A DNA stretch of 64,000 nucleotides from JAOPZW01 sp963835295 (GCA_963835295.1 CAWIEX010000014.1:1054001-1118000), one strand, 5' to 3'. Counted from the first letter of the stretch, positions 24,693 to 32,871 are shown. Translations and numbers: made by a program. Notes: a model not told the origin generated them from the sequence alone.

Positions 24693-25055
24693 CGCGGCGT
24701 CGTCGAGCGCGTCGCTCCAGACGTGGTCGACGAGCACCGCGGCCAACGCGCCACCGGGCTCCAGGGCCGCGCCAAGCTCGCGGACGATGTCGGCTTCGCC
24801 GCGCAGCGCGCGCTCGGTGGCGCGACGCCGCTCGCCCTCGTCCAGACGGAAGTTGAGCAGGGGCGCCACCACGCCGCCGGCGCCGTCGCCGTGCAGGTCG
24901 ATCGCGTCGAGGTCGCCCGAGTCGGCGTCGCGCCTGACGAACAGGACGTCGAGGATCCGCAGCGCGCCGCCGCTCTCGAGGCGCTCCAAGGCGCCGACGA
25001 GGCGGCCTTCGAAGTCGGCCTGCGGCCCGAAGCCGTAGAGGAGCAGTTGCTTCAC
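24588..25055 (-). CDS. DUF6325-like small protein
   Basis: 155-residue soluble protein. The layout matches DUF6325: an opening LLLYGFGPQADFEGRLVGAL, LRILDVLFVRRDADSGDL, a helical segment, AAVLVDHVWSDALDDAASRSGG and a C-terminal FVDATALSELGPELLAAV. Function is unknown; it is often found in actinobacterial stress clusters and may resemble DUF1269 structurally. GTG 25055 is supported by a -10 six bases upstream and by where similarity begins; the open frame to 25160 would run through the operator. The 3' end overlaps the convergent fusion gene by 105 bases. Confidence 0.78.
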   Translation of the reverse strand: MKQLLLYGFGPQADFEGRLVGALERLESGGALRILDVLFVRRDADSGDLDAIDLHGDGAGGVVAPLLNFRLDEGERRRATERALRGEADIVRELGAALEPGGALAAVLVDHVWSDALDDAASRSGGRLFAAEFVDATALSELGPELLAAVGRRAG

Positions 25056-25061
25056 GAATCG

Positions 25062-25106
25062 AGGATGACCGACGCGCCGCGCGCTGGCCTCACCCGGATG
25101 AGATGA
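25062..25106 (-). promoter_or_regulatory. Recurring operator and -10 for the DUF6325-like gene
   Basis: Operator TCACCC-ggatg-AGATGA at 25090-25106 (the strong arm is nearest the gene). CATCCT (25062-25067) follows after 22 bases, then 6 bases to GTG 25055. Leaderless predicted. Confidence 0.55.
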
Positions 25107-25194
25107 ACCGGCCGCAACCCGGTGGTGCCTCCACGCCTGCGACACGCCGCCGTGCACCATTGCCGGCGGCCCAGCCCGCGGCGAAGCTCACAGC

Positions 25195-25572
25195 GTGAGC
25201 CACGACGAGACCCCGACGCCTGCCGCCTCCGCGCCGCCGCCGCCGAGCTACGTCCCGGCGCCCGCGGCGCCGCGCCCGCAGTCCGGCACCAGCGGATGGA
25301 TGATCGCGTTCGCCGTCGTGCTCGTGCTGGCGCTCGGCGGGCTGGCCGCGGCGATCATCTCCAAGGGCGACTCGGGCAAGACGACCGCCACCACTCCGAC
25401 CGTGACCGTCAAGACGACCACGGTGCACAACACGACGACCGTCACGACGCCGGCCGCCCCCGCCAACGTCACCGTCGCCCCGAACGTGACCCTCAACTCG
25501 AGTGGCGCGCCGGAGCCTGTTCAGACCAGCACGGCTGCGAAGAACACCACCGGCACCACCAGCACACCCTGA
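25195..25572 (+). CDS. Single-pass membrane protein with Thr-rich outer domain
   Basis: 125-residue protein with a Pro/Ala-rich cytoplasmic N-terminus (residues 1-32), one helix (GWMIAFAVVLVLALGGLAAA) and a Thr/Val/Ala-rich low-complexity outer region (TVTVKTTTVHNTTTVTTP). Such tails in actinomycetes are probable surface stalks and possible O-glycosylation sites. GTG 25195 follows GAAGCT by 6 bases with no Shine-Dalgarno, so it may be leaderless, but no copy of the recurring operator is present. Function not recognised. It ends 8 bases before the convergent membrane-protein gene. Confidence 0.65.
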   Translation: MSHDETPTPAASAPPPPSYVPAPAAPRPQSGTSGWMIAFAVVLVLALGGLAAAIISKGDSGKTTATTPTVTVKTTTVHNTTTVTTPAAPANVTVAPNVTLNSSGAPEPVQTSTAAKNTTGTTSTP

Positions 25573-25580
25573 CGGGTCCG

Positions 25581-26045
25581 CTAGCGCGTCGCGCGGCGGA
25601 TGCCGTCGTCGACGGCGGCGACGGCGGCTACATAGGCGACGTGCGTGCCGAGGCTCGTGGCCATGACGTCGGCGGGCCAGCGCCACGGCGCGGGCGTGTG
25701 GCCCAGCAGCGGGAAGAGGGTCACGGTGGCCGTCATCAGCGTGGTGCCGAACGCCGCGCTCGCCCACGGCTCGCCGACGGCTCGGCGCAGCACGCCGTGC
25801 AGGAGGCCGAACGCGGAGCCGTAGCCCCAGCGCAGCGTCAGCCCGAGGTCGCGATCGCCGCGCGCGGTGACGTTCGGCAGGTGCATGACGCTCGCCACGA
25901 TCTGCCCCGGGACCAGCGAGTCGTCATAGTCGAGCTGGCCCTCGTGGCTGCGTCGTAACCGTCGCTCGGCCGCGTAGGCCGCGGTCAGCGCCGCGGTGCC
26001 CGCGGCGCCGGCGCACACGCTGCGGATGGGCCAGGCCAGTCCCAT
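25581..26045 (-). CDS. Small integral membrane protein, unknown function
   Basis: 154-residue protein starting MGLAWPIRSVCAGAAGTAAL with about four hydrophobic segments (a first helix at residues 5-25, SAFGLLHGVLRRAVG, AAFGTTLMTATVTLFPLLG and LGTHVAYVAAVAAVDDGI). A charged loop, RRLRRSHEGQLDYDDSLVPG, separates the first two. The DUF1440/YagU-like layout is possible but not certain. It starts 12 bases after the stop of the 58-residue membrane protein, so the two are probably one transcript from the operator at 26289. Confidence 0.65.
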   Translation of the reverse strand: MGLAWPIRSVCAGAAGTAALTAAYAAERRLRRSHEGQLDYDDSLVPGQIVASVMHLPNVTARGDRDLGLTLRWGYGSAFGLLHGVLRRAVGEPWASAAFGTTLMTATVTLFPLLGHTPAPWRWPADVMATSLGTHVAYVAAVAAVDDGIRRATR

Positions 26046-26057
26046 GAACCCGTCGAT

Positions 26058-26234
26058 CTAGCGAACGCCCGCGGCCGCGCTCTGCGTGGGACCGAGAAGC
26101 GCCCCGACGACCCACAGCACGGGGAAGATGATCCCCACGAAGAACAGGAAGTAGTGGCCCTTGCGCAGGGTCGCCAGCCCGAGCAGGAAGAAAAGCGTCA
26201 GATACAACGCACCAAGCAGGATCCAGAGCACCAT
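26058..26234 (-). CDS. 58-residue membrane protein
   Basis: Small protein MVLWILLGALYLTLFFLLG with a second hydrophobic stretch HYFLFFVGIIFPVLWVVGAL, two helices separated by the short basic loop ATLRKG. ATG 26234 has a strong AAGGAGG six bases upstream, which decides the start over the longer frame to 26288. It is the first gene of a two-gene unit under the operator at 26289-26305, which it shares with the divergent ClC gene. Function unknown; it resembles small stress-induced membrane proteins in general form only. Confidence 0.7.
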   Translation of the reverse strand: MVLWILLGALYLTLFFLLGLATLRKGHYFLFFVGIIFPVLWVVGALLGPTQSAAAGVR

Positions 26235-26260
26235 GAGCGCCTCCTTCGGTGGTTTGCACG

Positions 26261-26305
26261 AGTCTGGACCTGCCCGGCGGCCACGCAATCATCCGATTCG
26301 GGTGA
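26261..26305 (-). promoter_or_regulatory. Recurring operator and -10 for the 58-residue membrane protein
   Basis: Operator TCATCC-gattc-GGGTGA at 26289-26305. CAGACT (26261-26266) follows after 22 bases on the minus strand, and a 26-base leader with AAGGAGG precedes the ATG. Confidence 0.65.
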
Positions 26306-26333
26306 CCATCCGCTGAGCCCGCGTCCCTAGGCT
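26289..26333 (+). promoter_or_regulatory. Recurring operator and -10 for the ClC gene
   Basis: The same palindrome used rightward: 22-base spacer, TAGGCT at 26328-26333, then 6 bases to an ATC codon (26340) that is in frame with the ClC protein. This predicts a leaderless start at a non-canonical codon. Confidence 0.6.
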
Positions 26334-26387
26334 CGGTGGATCGAGCCCTCCGCGGACCCTCTGGCCCTGCTGAGGAGTCGCAGCTAC

Positions 26388-27689
26388 GTGCAGCTCCTCG
26401 TGCTTGCCGCGCTCATCGGCGTGCCCGTCTCGGCGCTGGCCTACGGCTTCCTCAAGGTCGTCGCCGAGCTCCAGTCGGCGTTCTTCACCAGCCTTCCGAA
26501 GGACCTGGGCTTCGACAGCCCGCCGGCGTGGTGGCCGCTGCCGTTGCTCGTGGTCGCGGGCGTCCTGGTCGCCCTGGCCATCCAGCGCCTTCCCGGCATC
26601 GGCGGGCACTCGCCCGCGGACGGGTTCCACGCGGGCGGTGTCACGGCGCCGGTCGAGCTGCCCGGCATCCTGCTCGCCGCCCTCGGGACGCTGAGCTTCG
26701 GCGTCGTCCTCGGCCCGGAGGCCCCGCTCATCCTCATGGGCAGCGGGCTGGGGGCGCTGGCGGTGCGTCTCGCCGCGCGCGACGCCCCGCCCACCGCGAC
26801 GACCGTGATCGCGGCGGCAGGCAGCTTCGCCGCCATCAGCGCGCTGTTCGGCTCACCGCTGCTGAGCGCCTTCCTGATGCTGGAGGCGGCGGGCATCGGG
26901 GGGCCGATGCTCGGGCTCGTCCTGCTCCCCGGGCTGCTGGCCGCGGGCATCGGCGAGCTCGTCTTCGTCGGCCTCGACTCGCTGACGGGGTTCGGGACGT
27001 TCTCGCTCGCGATCCCGAATCTCCCCGCCTTCGGGCACCCCACCGGCGCGATGTTCCTGTGGGCCATCGTCTTCGGCGTCGTCGCCGCGTTCCTGGGGCG
27101 TGGCATCCAGTGGCTCGCGCGGGCGGTGCGGCCTCACGTGGAGCCCCGGATGGTCCTGCTCATGCCCGTCCTCGGAGCGCTGATCGCCGGGCTGGCCATC
27201 GGCTTCGGAGAGGCCGCGGACAAGAGCTCCTCCGAGGTCCTGTTCTCGGGGCAGTCGGCGCTGCCCGGGCTGGTCGGGCAGTCCGCGCAGTGGTCGGTCG
27301 GCGCTCTGCTGCTGCTCGTCCTCTGCAAGAGCCTCGCCTACGCCCTGTCGCTGTCGAGCTTCCGCGGCGGACCCGTGTTCCCGGCGCTGTTCATCGGCGC
27401 GGCGGCCGGCATGGCGGCCGCGGGCCTTCCGGGCCTCTCGCTGGTGCCCGCCATCGCCATGGGCATCGGAGCGATGTGCGCCGCGATGCTGGGCCTCCCG
27501 CTGACCTCGACGCTGCTCGCGACCGTCTTGCTCGGCACGGACGGCCTGAACGTGATGCCGGTCGTGATCGTCGCCGTCGTCGTGGCCCACGTCACGTCCG
27601 CGCGGCTGGCTCCGGCGCCCGAGCCGGAGACGCCGACGTCCGTGCCCGCCACGGCGACCGCGGGCGAGCGCAGCCCGGCGGCCGTGTAG
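26388..27689 (+). CDS. ClC-family chloride channel or Cl-/H+ antiporter
   Basis: 433 residues from GTG 26388, with the ClC helix bundle. Selectivity-filter segments are FGVVLGPEAPLILMGSGLG (the GxExP motif with the gating Glu) and SSFRGGPVFPALFIGAAAG. The first GSGIP-type motif is replaced by IGGHSPADGFHAGG. The N-terminus is uncertain: in-frame codons back to a TAG at 26325-26330 encode PSADPLALLRSRSY, which looks like the usual ClC lead-in, but contain no ATG, GTG or TTG. The promoter geometry puts transcription start at an ATC (26340) in this frame. ClC proteins serve as electrical shunts in acid resistance, which suits the nearby glutamate decarboxylase under the same operator. Confidence 0.88.
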   Translation: MQLLVLAALIGVPVSALAYGFLKVVAELQSAFFTSLPKDLGFDSPPAWWPLPLLVVAGVLVALAIQRLPGIGGHSPADGFHAGGVTAPVELPGILLAALGTLSFGVVLGPEAPLILMGSGLGALAVRLAARDAPPTATTVIAAAGSFAAISALFGSPLLSAFLMLEAAGIGGPMLGLVLLPGLLAAGIGELVFVGLDSLTGFGTFSLAIPNLPAFGHPTGAMFLWAIVFGVVAAFLGRGIQWLARAVRPHVEPRMVLLMPVLGALIAGLAIGFGEAADKSSSEVLFSGQSALPGLVGQSAQWSVGALLLLVLCKSLAYALSLSSFRGGPVFPALFIGAAAGMAAAGLPGLSLVPAIAMGIGAMCAAMLGLPLTSTLLATVLLGTDGLNVMPVVIVAVVVAHVTSARLAPAPEPETPTSVPATATAGERSPAAV

Positions 27690-27695
27690 ATGTCC

Positions 27696-28004
27696 TCAGC
27701 GATCGAGCGGGTGCTGGGTCTCGGGAAGCTGGCGCAGGTAGCGGCGCATGTCGGCCAGCAGGCGGGCACCCGACGCGCCCCCGCTCGCGCGGCGGGCGCG
27801 CAACGCGGCGACCAACGCCGGCAGTTCCAGCGCCGCGAGCATCGGGCAGCCGATGCAGGCGGCGACGATGAGCGGCAGCACCGCCGGCGGGGCCGGCACG
27901 AGCACGGCCGCGGTCACGAGGCCGGCGCAGATCACGACGCTCAGGGCCACGAAGACGCAGGTCAGGATCGCCTGACCCCGGGTTCGGATCGGTCGGCTGA
28001 TCAT
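27696..28004 (-). CDS. Small two-helix membrane protein
   Basis: 102-residue protein beginning MISRPIRTRGQAILTCVFVAL. Two hydrophobic segments (residues ~12-34 and ~38-58, the second with AACIGCPMLAALEL) are followed by a basic cytoplasmic tail (LRARRASGGASGARLLADMRRYL). ATG 28004 was chosen at the start of the first helix; the open frame to 28235 is Arg/Pro-rich and antisense to the YrhK-like gene. It converges on the ClC gene with 6 bases between the stops. No family recognised. Confidence 0.55.
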   Translation of the reverse strand: MISRPIRTRGQAILTCVFVALSVVICAGLVTAAVLVPAPPAVLPLIVAACIGCPMLAALELPALVAALRARRASGGASGARLLADMRRYLRQLPETQHPLDR

Positions 28005-28042
28005 CTGCGAAGGGTTCCCGGATCGACGAAGGTCAAGCGGCG

Positions 28043-28735
28043 ATGGCCCTGGGGGCGCGCGTCGGCATGACGGAAGCGGCGGCGCCCGGCTCGACCGAGC
28101 CCTCCGCGAGCCGCCGGCGTCAAGGCGTCTGGTGGCGCCCGGACCGCCCCTCGTGGCGGATGGGCCTGCTTTTCGCGGTGGGATCGCTGTGCTTCGCGCT
28201 GGCGGCGATCGCGTCCCAATGGGCATCGACGCCACGCCCCGCCATCGGCGTCACCTACTTCGTCGGATCGATCTTCTTCACCGTGGCCGCCTACCTTCAG
28301 TGGCGGTCTGTCGCGCGGCAGCCGCGCGGCGTCGACTGGTGGGCCTCGGCGATCCAGCTCGCGGGCACGCTGTTCTTCAACGTGAGCACGTTCGCGGGCA
28401 TGAAGCATGGCTTCGACGCCCGCCAGAGCAACCTGCGGGTGTGGACGCCGGACGTCTTCGGCTCGATCTGCTTCCTGGTCTCGAGCGAGCTCGCCTATGC
28501 GGCGGTCTGCCATCGCTGGTTCTGCATCCGCGCGCGATCGCTGTCGTGGCGGATCGCCGCGCTCAACCTCGTCGGGTCGATCGCCTTCGGCGTCTCGGCC
28601 GTGACCTCGCTGATCGAGCCGTCCACCCAGGAGCCCGTCAGCGCGGCGATCGCCAACGCGGGGACCGCCATCGGCGCCCTGTGCTTCCTGGCCGGGGCCG
28701 TCATGCTGGCGCCCGAGGCCGCGCAGGCGACCTAG
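28043..28735 (+). CDS. YrhK-domain-like membrane protein
   Basis: 230-residue membrane protein with about six helices. Two similar halves each carry a pattern like MGLLFAVGSLCFALAAIAS and TYFVGSIFFTVAAYLQW, then IQLAGTLFFNVSTFAG and ICFLVSSELAYAAV. The GSxxFxxxAxLQW pattern resembles YrhK domains. The charged N-terminal ~35 residues (SRRRQGVWWRPDRPSWR) are cytoplasmic. ATG 28043 is used, with 28067 possible. It is divergent from the two-helix protein (39-base gap) and has no copy of the recurring operator. Function unknown. Confidence 0.65.
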   Translation: MALGARVGMTEAAAPGSTEPSASRRRQGVWWRPDRPSWRMGLLFAVGSLCFALAAIASQWASTPRPAIGVTYFVGSIFFTVAAYLQWRSVARQPRGVDWWASAIQLAGTLFFNVSTFAGMKHGFDARQSNLRVWTPDVFGSICFLVSSELAYAAVCHRWFCIRARSLSWRIAALNLVGSIAFGVSAVTSLIEPSTQEPVSAAIANAGTAIGALCFLAGAVMLAPEAAQAT

Positions 28736-28741
28736 CGCGGT

Positions 28742-28786
28742 TCATCCCGTCCGGGTGATGAGGTGGGGCGACCGCTGCGGTTGGAT
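28742..28786 (+). promoter_or_regulatory. Recurring operator and -10 for glutamate decarboxylase
   Basis: Operator TCATCC-cgtcc-GGGTGA at 28742-28758, 22-base spacer, TTGGAT at 28781-28786, 6 bases to ATG 28793. Leaderless predicted. TTGGAT lacks the usual A at position 2. Confidence 0.65.
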
Positions 28787-28792
28787 GGGCAG

Positions 28793-30175
28793 ATGAGCGC
28801 GACCAGTGAACCTGTCGACACCCACGGCGACCGCTACGGCAACGCCTTCCTGCTCAGCGACGCGCCCGACGATCGGCTGCCCGACGTCGGCATGCCCGCG
28901 GTCGACGCGATGCGGCTGTTGGGCGAGGAGCTCGTGCTCGACGGCATCCCGTGGCGCAACCTGGCCACCTTCGTCACGACCTGGATGGAGCCCGAGGCGC
29001 AGCGCGTCATCGCGGAGAACCTGCACCGCAACTACATCGATCACGCCGAGTACCCGCAGACGGCGGTGATCGAGCAGCGCTGCATCCGCATGCTGGCCGA
29101 CCTGTACCACGCGCCGGGCGAGACGACCGGCACGCGCACGCAGGGCTCCTCCGAGGCGATCATGCTCGGCGCGCTGTCGCTGAAGTGGAAGTGGCGGGCG
29201 CGACGCGAGGCGGCCGGCAAGCCCACGGACCGGCCGAACCTGGTGTTCGGCGGCGACGTGCACGTGGTGTGGGAGAAGTTCTGCCGGTACTTCGACGTCG
29301 AGCCGCGCATCATCCCGCTGCAGTCGCACAAGTTCACCATCGGGCCCGAGGACGTCGAGCCGCATCTCGACGAGAACACGATCGGGGTCGCCGCGGTCCT
29401 CGGCACGACGTTCACGGGGCACGCCGACGACATCGTCGGCATCAACGAGCTGCTCGTGCACCTGCTTCAGGACCAGGGCATCGACATCCCGCTGCACATC
29501 GACGGCGCCAGCGGCGGCTTCGTATGGCCGTTCCTCTATCCCGACACGCCGTGGGATTTCCGCCTCGAGCGGGTGCGCTCGATCAACGTGTCCGGTCACA
29601 AGTACGGGCTCGTCTACCCCGGGCTCGGCTGGCTCGTCTTCCGCGAGCCCAGTGACCTGCCCGAGGACCTCGTCTTCTACGAGAACTACCTCGGCCAGCG
29701 CGACGCGACGTTCACGCTGAACTTCTCGACCGGCGCCGCCATGGTCCTCGCGCAGTACTACAACTTCATCCGCTACGGGCACGAGGGCTACCGCGTGATC
29801 ATGGAGACGATGCAGTCCAACGCGCGCGCGCTCGCCGAGAAGGTGGTCGAGAGCCACGACTTCGAGCTCGTCGGCGACCCCGGCGCCGAACAGCTTCCGC
29901 TCGTCGCCTTCAGGCTCGCCGAGGAACGGAACTTCGACGAGTTCGACGTCGCCTCCCAGCTCGCCGCCGAGCGCGGATGGATGGTCCCCGCCTACACGCT
30001 GCCCCCGAACGCCCAGCACGTGACGATCATGCGCGCCCTGGTCAAGGAGACGCTCGGCCATGCGCGCGTCTCGGCGCTGGCCGGCGATATCGCACAGGCC
30101 GTCGGGACCCTCAGCACGAAGGGCGGGCTCCACGAGCTCGACCGTCAGCGCGTGAAGACGGGCACGGGCTACTGA
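28793..30175 (+). CDS. gadB: Glutamate decarboxylase (PLP-dependent)
   Basis: 460-residue cytoplasmic enzyme that converts glutamate to GABA and CO2, consuming a proton. It is full-length for bacterial GAD. PLP-binding elements are TQGSSEAIMLGAL, HIDGASGGFVWPFLYP (the Asp that holds the pyridine nitrogen) and the Schiff-base Lys in NVSGHKYGLVYPGLGW. The N-terminus FLLSDAPDDRLPDVGMP is also GAD-like. ATG 28793 is fixed by the promoter 6 bases upstream; 28763 would run through the spacer. No glutamate/GABA antiporter (gadC) is in the window. The ClC gene 1.1 kb upstream shares the same operator, so an acid-resistance role is likely. Confidence 0.95.
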   Translation: MSATSEPVDTHGDRYGNAFLLSDAPDDRLPDVGMPAVDAMRLLGEELVLDGIPWRNLATFVTTWMEPEAQRVIAENLHRNYIDHAEYPQTAVIEQRCIRMLADLYHAPGETTGTRTQGSSEAIMLGALSLKWKWRARREAAGKPTDRPNLVFGGDVHVVWEKFCRYFDVEPRIIPLQSHKFTIGPEDVEPHLDENTIGVAAVLGTTFTGHADDIVGINELLVHLLQDQGIDIPLHIDGASGGFVWPFLYPDTPWDFRLERVRSINVSGHKYGLVYPGLGWLVFREPSDLPEDLVFYENYLGQRDATFTLNFSTGAAMVLAQYYNFIRYGHEGYRVIMETMQSNARALAEKVVESHDFELVGDPGAEQLPLVAFRLAEERNFDEFDVASQLAAERGWMVPAYTLPPNAQHVTIMRALVKETLGHARVSALAGDIAQAVGTLSTKGGLHELDRQRVKTGTGY

Positions 30176-30221
30176 GCCCCCACGGCCGGCTCGCGCTCGC
30201 CTCGAGCGGGAGGCCCGGGCT

Positions 30222-31124
30222 ATGAGTCGCCTTCGCGAGCTCGCCTCGATGAGCCGTGCGCGCGATCTGGTCGGGGCCATCCGCGAGGGCGACGAGGCGA
30301 TGGTGGAGGCGGCGGTCCTGCGGATGAGCCGTTCGCGCCGCTGGCTCGCGCCCCTGGCGCTCGCGGTGGGAGCCTTCGCGATGCTCTTCGAGGGCGTCAA
30401 GCTCGTGTTCTCCAACTGGCGCCTGACCCTGGTGCAGGTGCTGCCGGCGATGTGGATCTGGCTCGCGATGCTGGACCTCAAGGCCCACGTCCTGCACGGG
30501 CGGTCGTTCCACGTGCTCAGCGGGCCGATCGTCATCCCGGCCGTCGCCCTGATCGCCGCGATCACCGCGGCGGCCTTCTTCCTCAACGCGGTGTTCGCCT
30601 TCGCCATCGCCGGGGCGGGCCGGCCAGAGGTACGCGCCGGCTTCGCCGGCGCCCGACGTCATCTGCTCGTCGTCCTGGGGTCAGGAGCCGCGGTCGGCCT
30701 TCTCCTCGGCCTCTCGACGATCGTCGTCACCCGCTGGGGGCGCCCGTGGTTCGGCTTGTCGCTCGGCGTGGTGGTCGGGCTGCTGATGGTCTGCTACGTC
30801 GCCGTGCCGTCGAGCCTCATCGGCATCAAGCCCGCGATCTCCAGACGGGACAAGCTGACGGCCAGCGCCGTGAGCGGAGCGCTCGGGGCCGTGGTCAGCA
30901 CGCCGCCCTACCTGCTCGGTCGCATCGGCATCCTGATGCTCGGGTCGCATGCCCTGTTCATCCCCGGCATCGTCTTCGTGGCCGTCGGATTCACGTTGCA
31001 AGCCGGCGCGACGGGCGCGGTCAAGGCGGTCAAGCTGAGCGCTCATCTGGTGGCCGGCGGGGCGAGCACAACCGACCCCAACGAGCACCGACGGCTGCTC
31101 AGCGACGCCGAGCAGCCGTCGTGA
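30222..31124 (+). CDS. Integral membrane protein, unknown function
   Basis: 300-residue protein with an amphipathic N-terminus (LRELASMSRARDLVGAIREG) and about six helices (LALAVGAFAMLFEGVKLVF, VLPAMWIWLAMLDLKAHVL, AITAAAFFLNAVFAFAIAGAG, LLVVLGSGAAVGLLLGL, SLGVVVGLLMVCYVAVPS, and a last pair around YLLGRIGILMLGSHALF). The C-terminal tail is hydrophilic. ATG 30222 has GGGAGG upstream at slightly long spacing. It follows gadB by 46 bases and could be co-transcribed. I do not recognise the family. Confidence 0.7.
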   Translation: MSRLRELASMSRARDLVGAIREGDEAMVEAAVLRMSRSRRWLAPLALAVGAFAMLFEGVKLVFSNWRLTLVQVLPAMWIWLAMLDLKAHVLHGRSFHVLSGPIVIPAVALIAAITAAAFFLNAVFAFAIAGAGRPEVRAGFAGARRHLLVVLGSGAAVGLLLGLSTIVVTRWGRPWFGLSLGVVVGLLMVCYVAVPSSLIGIKPAISRRDKLTASAVSGALGAVVSTPPYLLGRIGILMLGSHALFIPGIVFVAVGFTLQAGATGAVKAVKLSAHLVAGGASTTDPNEHRRLLSDAEQPS

Positions 31125-31128
31125 AGGG

Positions 31129-31142
31129 CGCCGCTAGCGGCG
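31129..31142 (+). terminator. Palindromic hairpin after the 300-residue membrane protein
   Basis: CGCCGCT-AGCGGCG, a perfect 14-base palindrome 5 bases past the stop, able to form a GC hairpin. No T-run. Confidence 0.4.
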
Positions 31143-31212
31143 GCGGCGCGCGACGCGGCGCGAGCTCCGCCGGGCCACTCTGCGAGAGGCGAACAGGCGC
31201 TCCACGCTCGCC

Positions 31213-31224
31213 CCCTCCTGAGGG
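31213..31224 (-). terminator. Hairpin after cydC
   Basis: CCCTC-CT-GAGGG, beginning 7 bases past the cydC stop on the minus strand. A short GC stem that could end the zwf-cyd operon. Confidence 0.35.
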
Positions 31225-31230
31225 CGGACA

Positions 31231-32871
31231 TCACCCGATGCGCATGATCTCCTCGACGAGCTCGAGGCCTTCGGGGCGGTGGGTGATGAGCAGCACCGAG
31301 CGATCGCCGGCCGCGGCGAAGACGTCGTCCACGAGCGCGCGAGCGGTGGCAGGATCGAGATGCGCCGTGGGCTCGTCGAGCACCAGCACGGGGGCGCCCA
31401 CGAGCAGCGCCCTGGCCAGGACCAGGCGCTGGCGCTGGCCGCCGGAGAGCTCGCGCCCCTCCTCCCCCACGGCGGTGTCGAGCCCGTCCGGCAGGGTTGC
31501 GACCCAGGACCACAGCCGCGCGCGCCGCAGCGCCTGCACGACCTCGTCGTCGCTGGCACCGGGGCGAGCGAGGCGGACGTTCTCGCGGATGCTGGCCGAG
31601 AAGAGGTGCGACTCCTGTCCGGCCACCGCGATCACGCGGCGCACGTCGTCCTGGCGGTAGTCGCGCAGGTCGCGTCCCGCGAGCGTGACGCGCCCCGCCT
31701 CGGGGTCGAGGAAGCGCAGGAGCAGATTGACGACCGTCGTCTTCCCCGCGCCGCTGGGGCCCACGAGCGCCACGCGGGCGCCCGGCTCGAGGCGCAGGCT
31801 GAACCCGTCGAGCGCCGCGCGCTCGCCGGGGCCATAGCGCGCGCGCACGTCCTCCAGGGCGACCGCGAACGGCCACGCCGGCGCCGGCGCGGGCGCGGCG
31901 GGATCCACGACGGCGGGCGCGCGGTCTGAGAGCTCGAGCACCCGCCCGCCGGCGGCCAGCGTCACCGAGAGCTCGCGCGCGGCCGCCGCCAGCGGTTGGA
32001 CCGCCTCGAAGGAGGCCAGCGCGAGCAGGGCGAGCATGGCGATCAGGGTCCGGTCCAGGTGCCCGTCATCGGACGCGCGCACGGCCACGGCGAGCACGCC
32101 CGCCACGGTCGCGCCCGCGACGGCGAGGCCCACGCCATCGGCCAGGCCGCCCACGAGGGCGTCGCGCCGCGCCAGCGCGACGAGCGCGCCGTCGGCCGCG
32201 CGCAGGCGCGCCTGCGCCTCGCTCGCGGCGCCGTAGGCGACGAGCTCCGGCGCGGCGCGCAGGACGTCGACCAGCTCGGCGGACAGCTCGCCGCGGGCCG
32301 CGGCCTGGCGCCGCCCGCCGCGACGCCCGACCCAGCCGGAGAGCGCCGGGACCGCCAGCCCGCCCGCGATGAGGCCGGCGGCGAGCACGAGGCCGGCAGC
32401 GGGCAGGAAGGCCGCTTGCACGCCGACCACGACGGCGCCGGCCAGGAGCGCGACGAGCGGCGGGCCAACGGCGCGCAGGTGCAGGTTCTGCAGGGCGTCG
32501 ATGTCGGCGACCATGCGCGCCAGCAGGTCCCCGTGCCGGTAGCCCACGAGCTGCGCGGGCGCCAGCGGCTCGATGTCCCGATAGACCCGCACGCGCACGT
32601 GGCCGAGGACGCGCAGCGCGAGGTCGTGCGAGGCGAGCCGCTCGAGGTAACGCGTCAGCGGGCGCGCGATGCCGAAGAAGCGAACCCCGACGATGGCCAC
32701 CGTGAGCGACAGGATGGCCGGGCGCTCGGAGGCGCGGGAGATCAGGTAGCCGGCGGTGGCCATCAGCCCCGCCCCGAAGATGACCGTGAGCGCGCCGAGC
32801 GCGACGGCGAGCGCGGCGCGCGGGCGCGGCGCGTCCGCGAGGGCCAGCAGCCGGCCCAGGGTCTCGGTCAC
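31231..32871 (-). CDS. cydC: CydC: heme/thiol ABC exporter subunit for cytochrome bd assembly
   Basis: 546-residue fused membrane/ATPase half of the CydDC transporter, which exports glutathione/cysteine or heme and is required for bd oxidase assembly. The six-helix membrane domain comes first (GAGLMATAGYLISRASERP, GVRFFGIARPLTRYLERL). The ATPase has Walker A GPSGAGKTT, signature LSGGQRQRLVLARALL, Walker B VLVLDEPTAHLD and the switch His in LITHRPEG. GTG 32871 overlaps the cydD stop as GTGA, so the two are translationally coupled. It is the last gene of the zwf-cyd operon. Confidence 0.93.
   Translation of the reverse strand: MTETLGRLLALADAPRPRAALAVALGALTVIFGAGLMATAGYLISRASERPAILSLTVAIVGVRFFGIARPLTRYLERLASHDLALRVLGHVRVRVYRDIEPLAPAQLVGYRHGDLLARMVADIDALQNLHLRAVGPPLVALLAGAVVVGVQAAFLPAAGLVLAAGLIAGGLAVPALSGWVGRRGGRRQAAARGELSAELVDVLRAAPELVAYGAASEAQARLRAADGALVALARRDALVGGLADGVGLAVAGATVAGVLAVAVRASDDGHLDRTLIAMLALLALASFEAVQPLAAAARELSVTLAAGGRVLELSDRAPAVVDPAAPAPAPAWPFAVALEDVRARYGPGERAALDGFSLRLEPGARVALVGPSGAGKTTVVNLLLRFLDPEAGRVTLAGRDLRDYRQDDVRRVIAVAGQESHLFSASIRENVRLARPGASDDEVVQALRRARLWSWVATLPDGLDTAVGEEGRELSGGQRQRLVLARALLVGAPVLVLDEPTAHLDPATARALVDDVFAAAGDRSVLLITHRPEGLELVEEIMRIG

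Noticed and set aside
31230..31250. TCACCC-gatgc-GCATGA near the cydC stop
   Set aside because: It lies between gene ends, with no start codon or -10 at the right distance on either side, and its right arm is poor.
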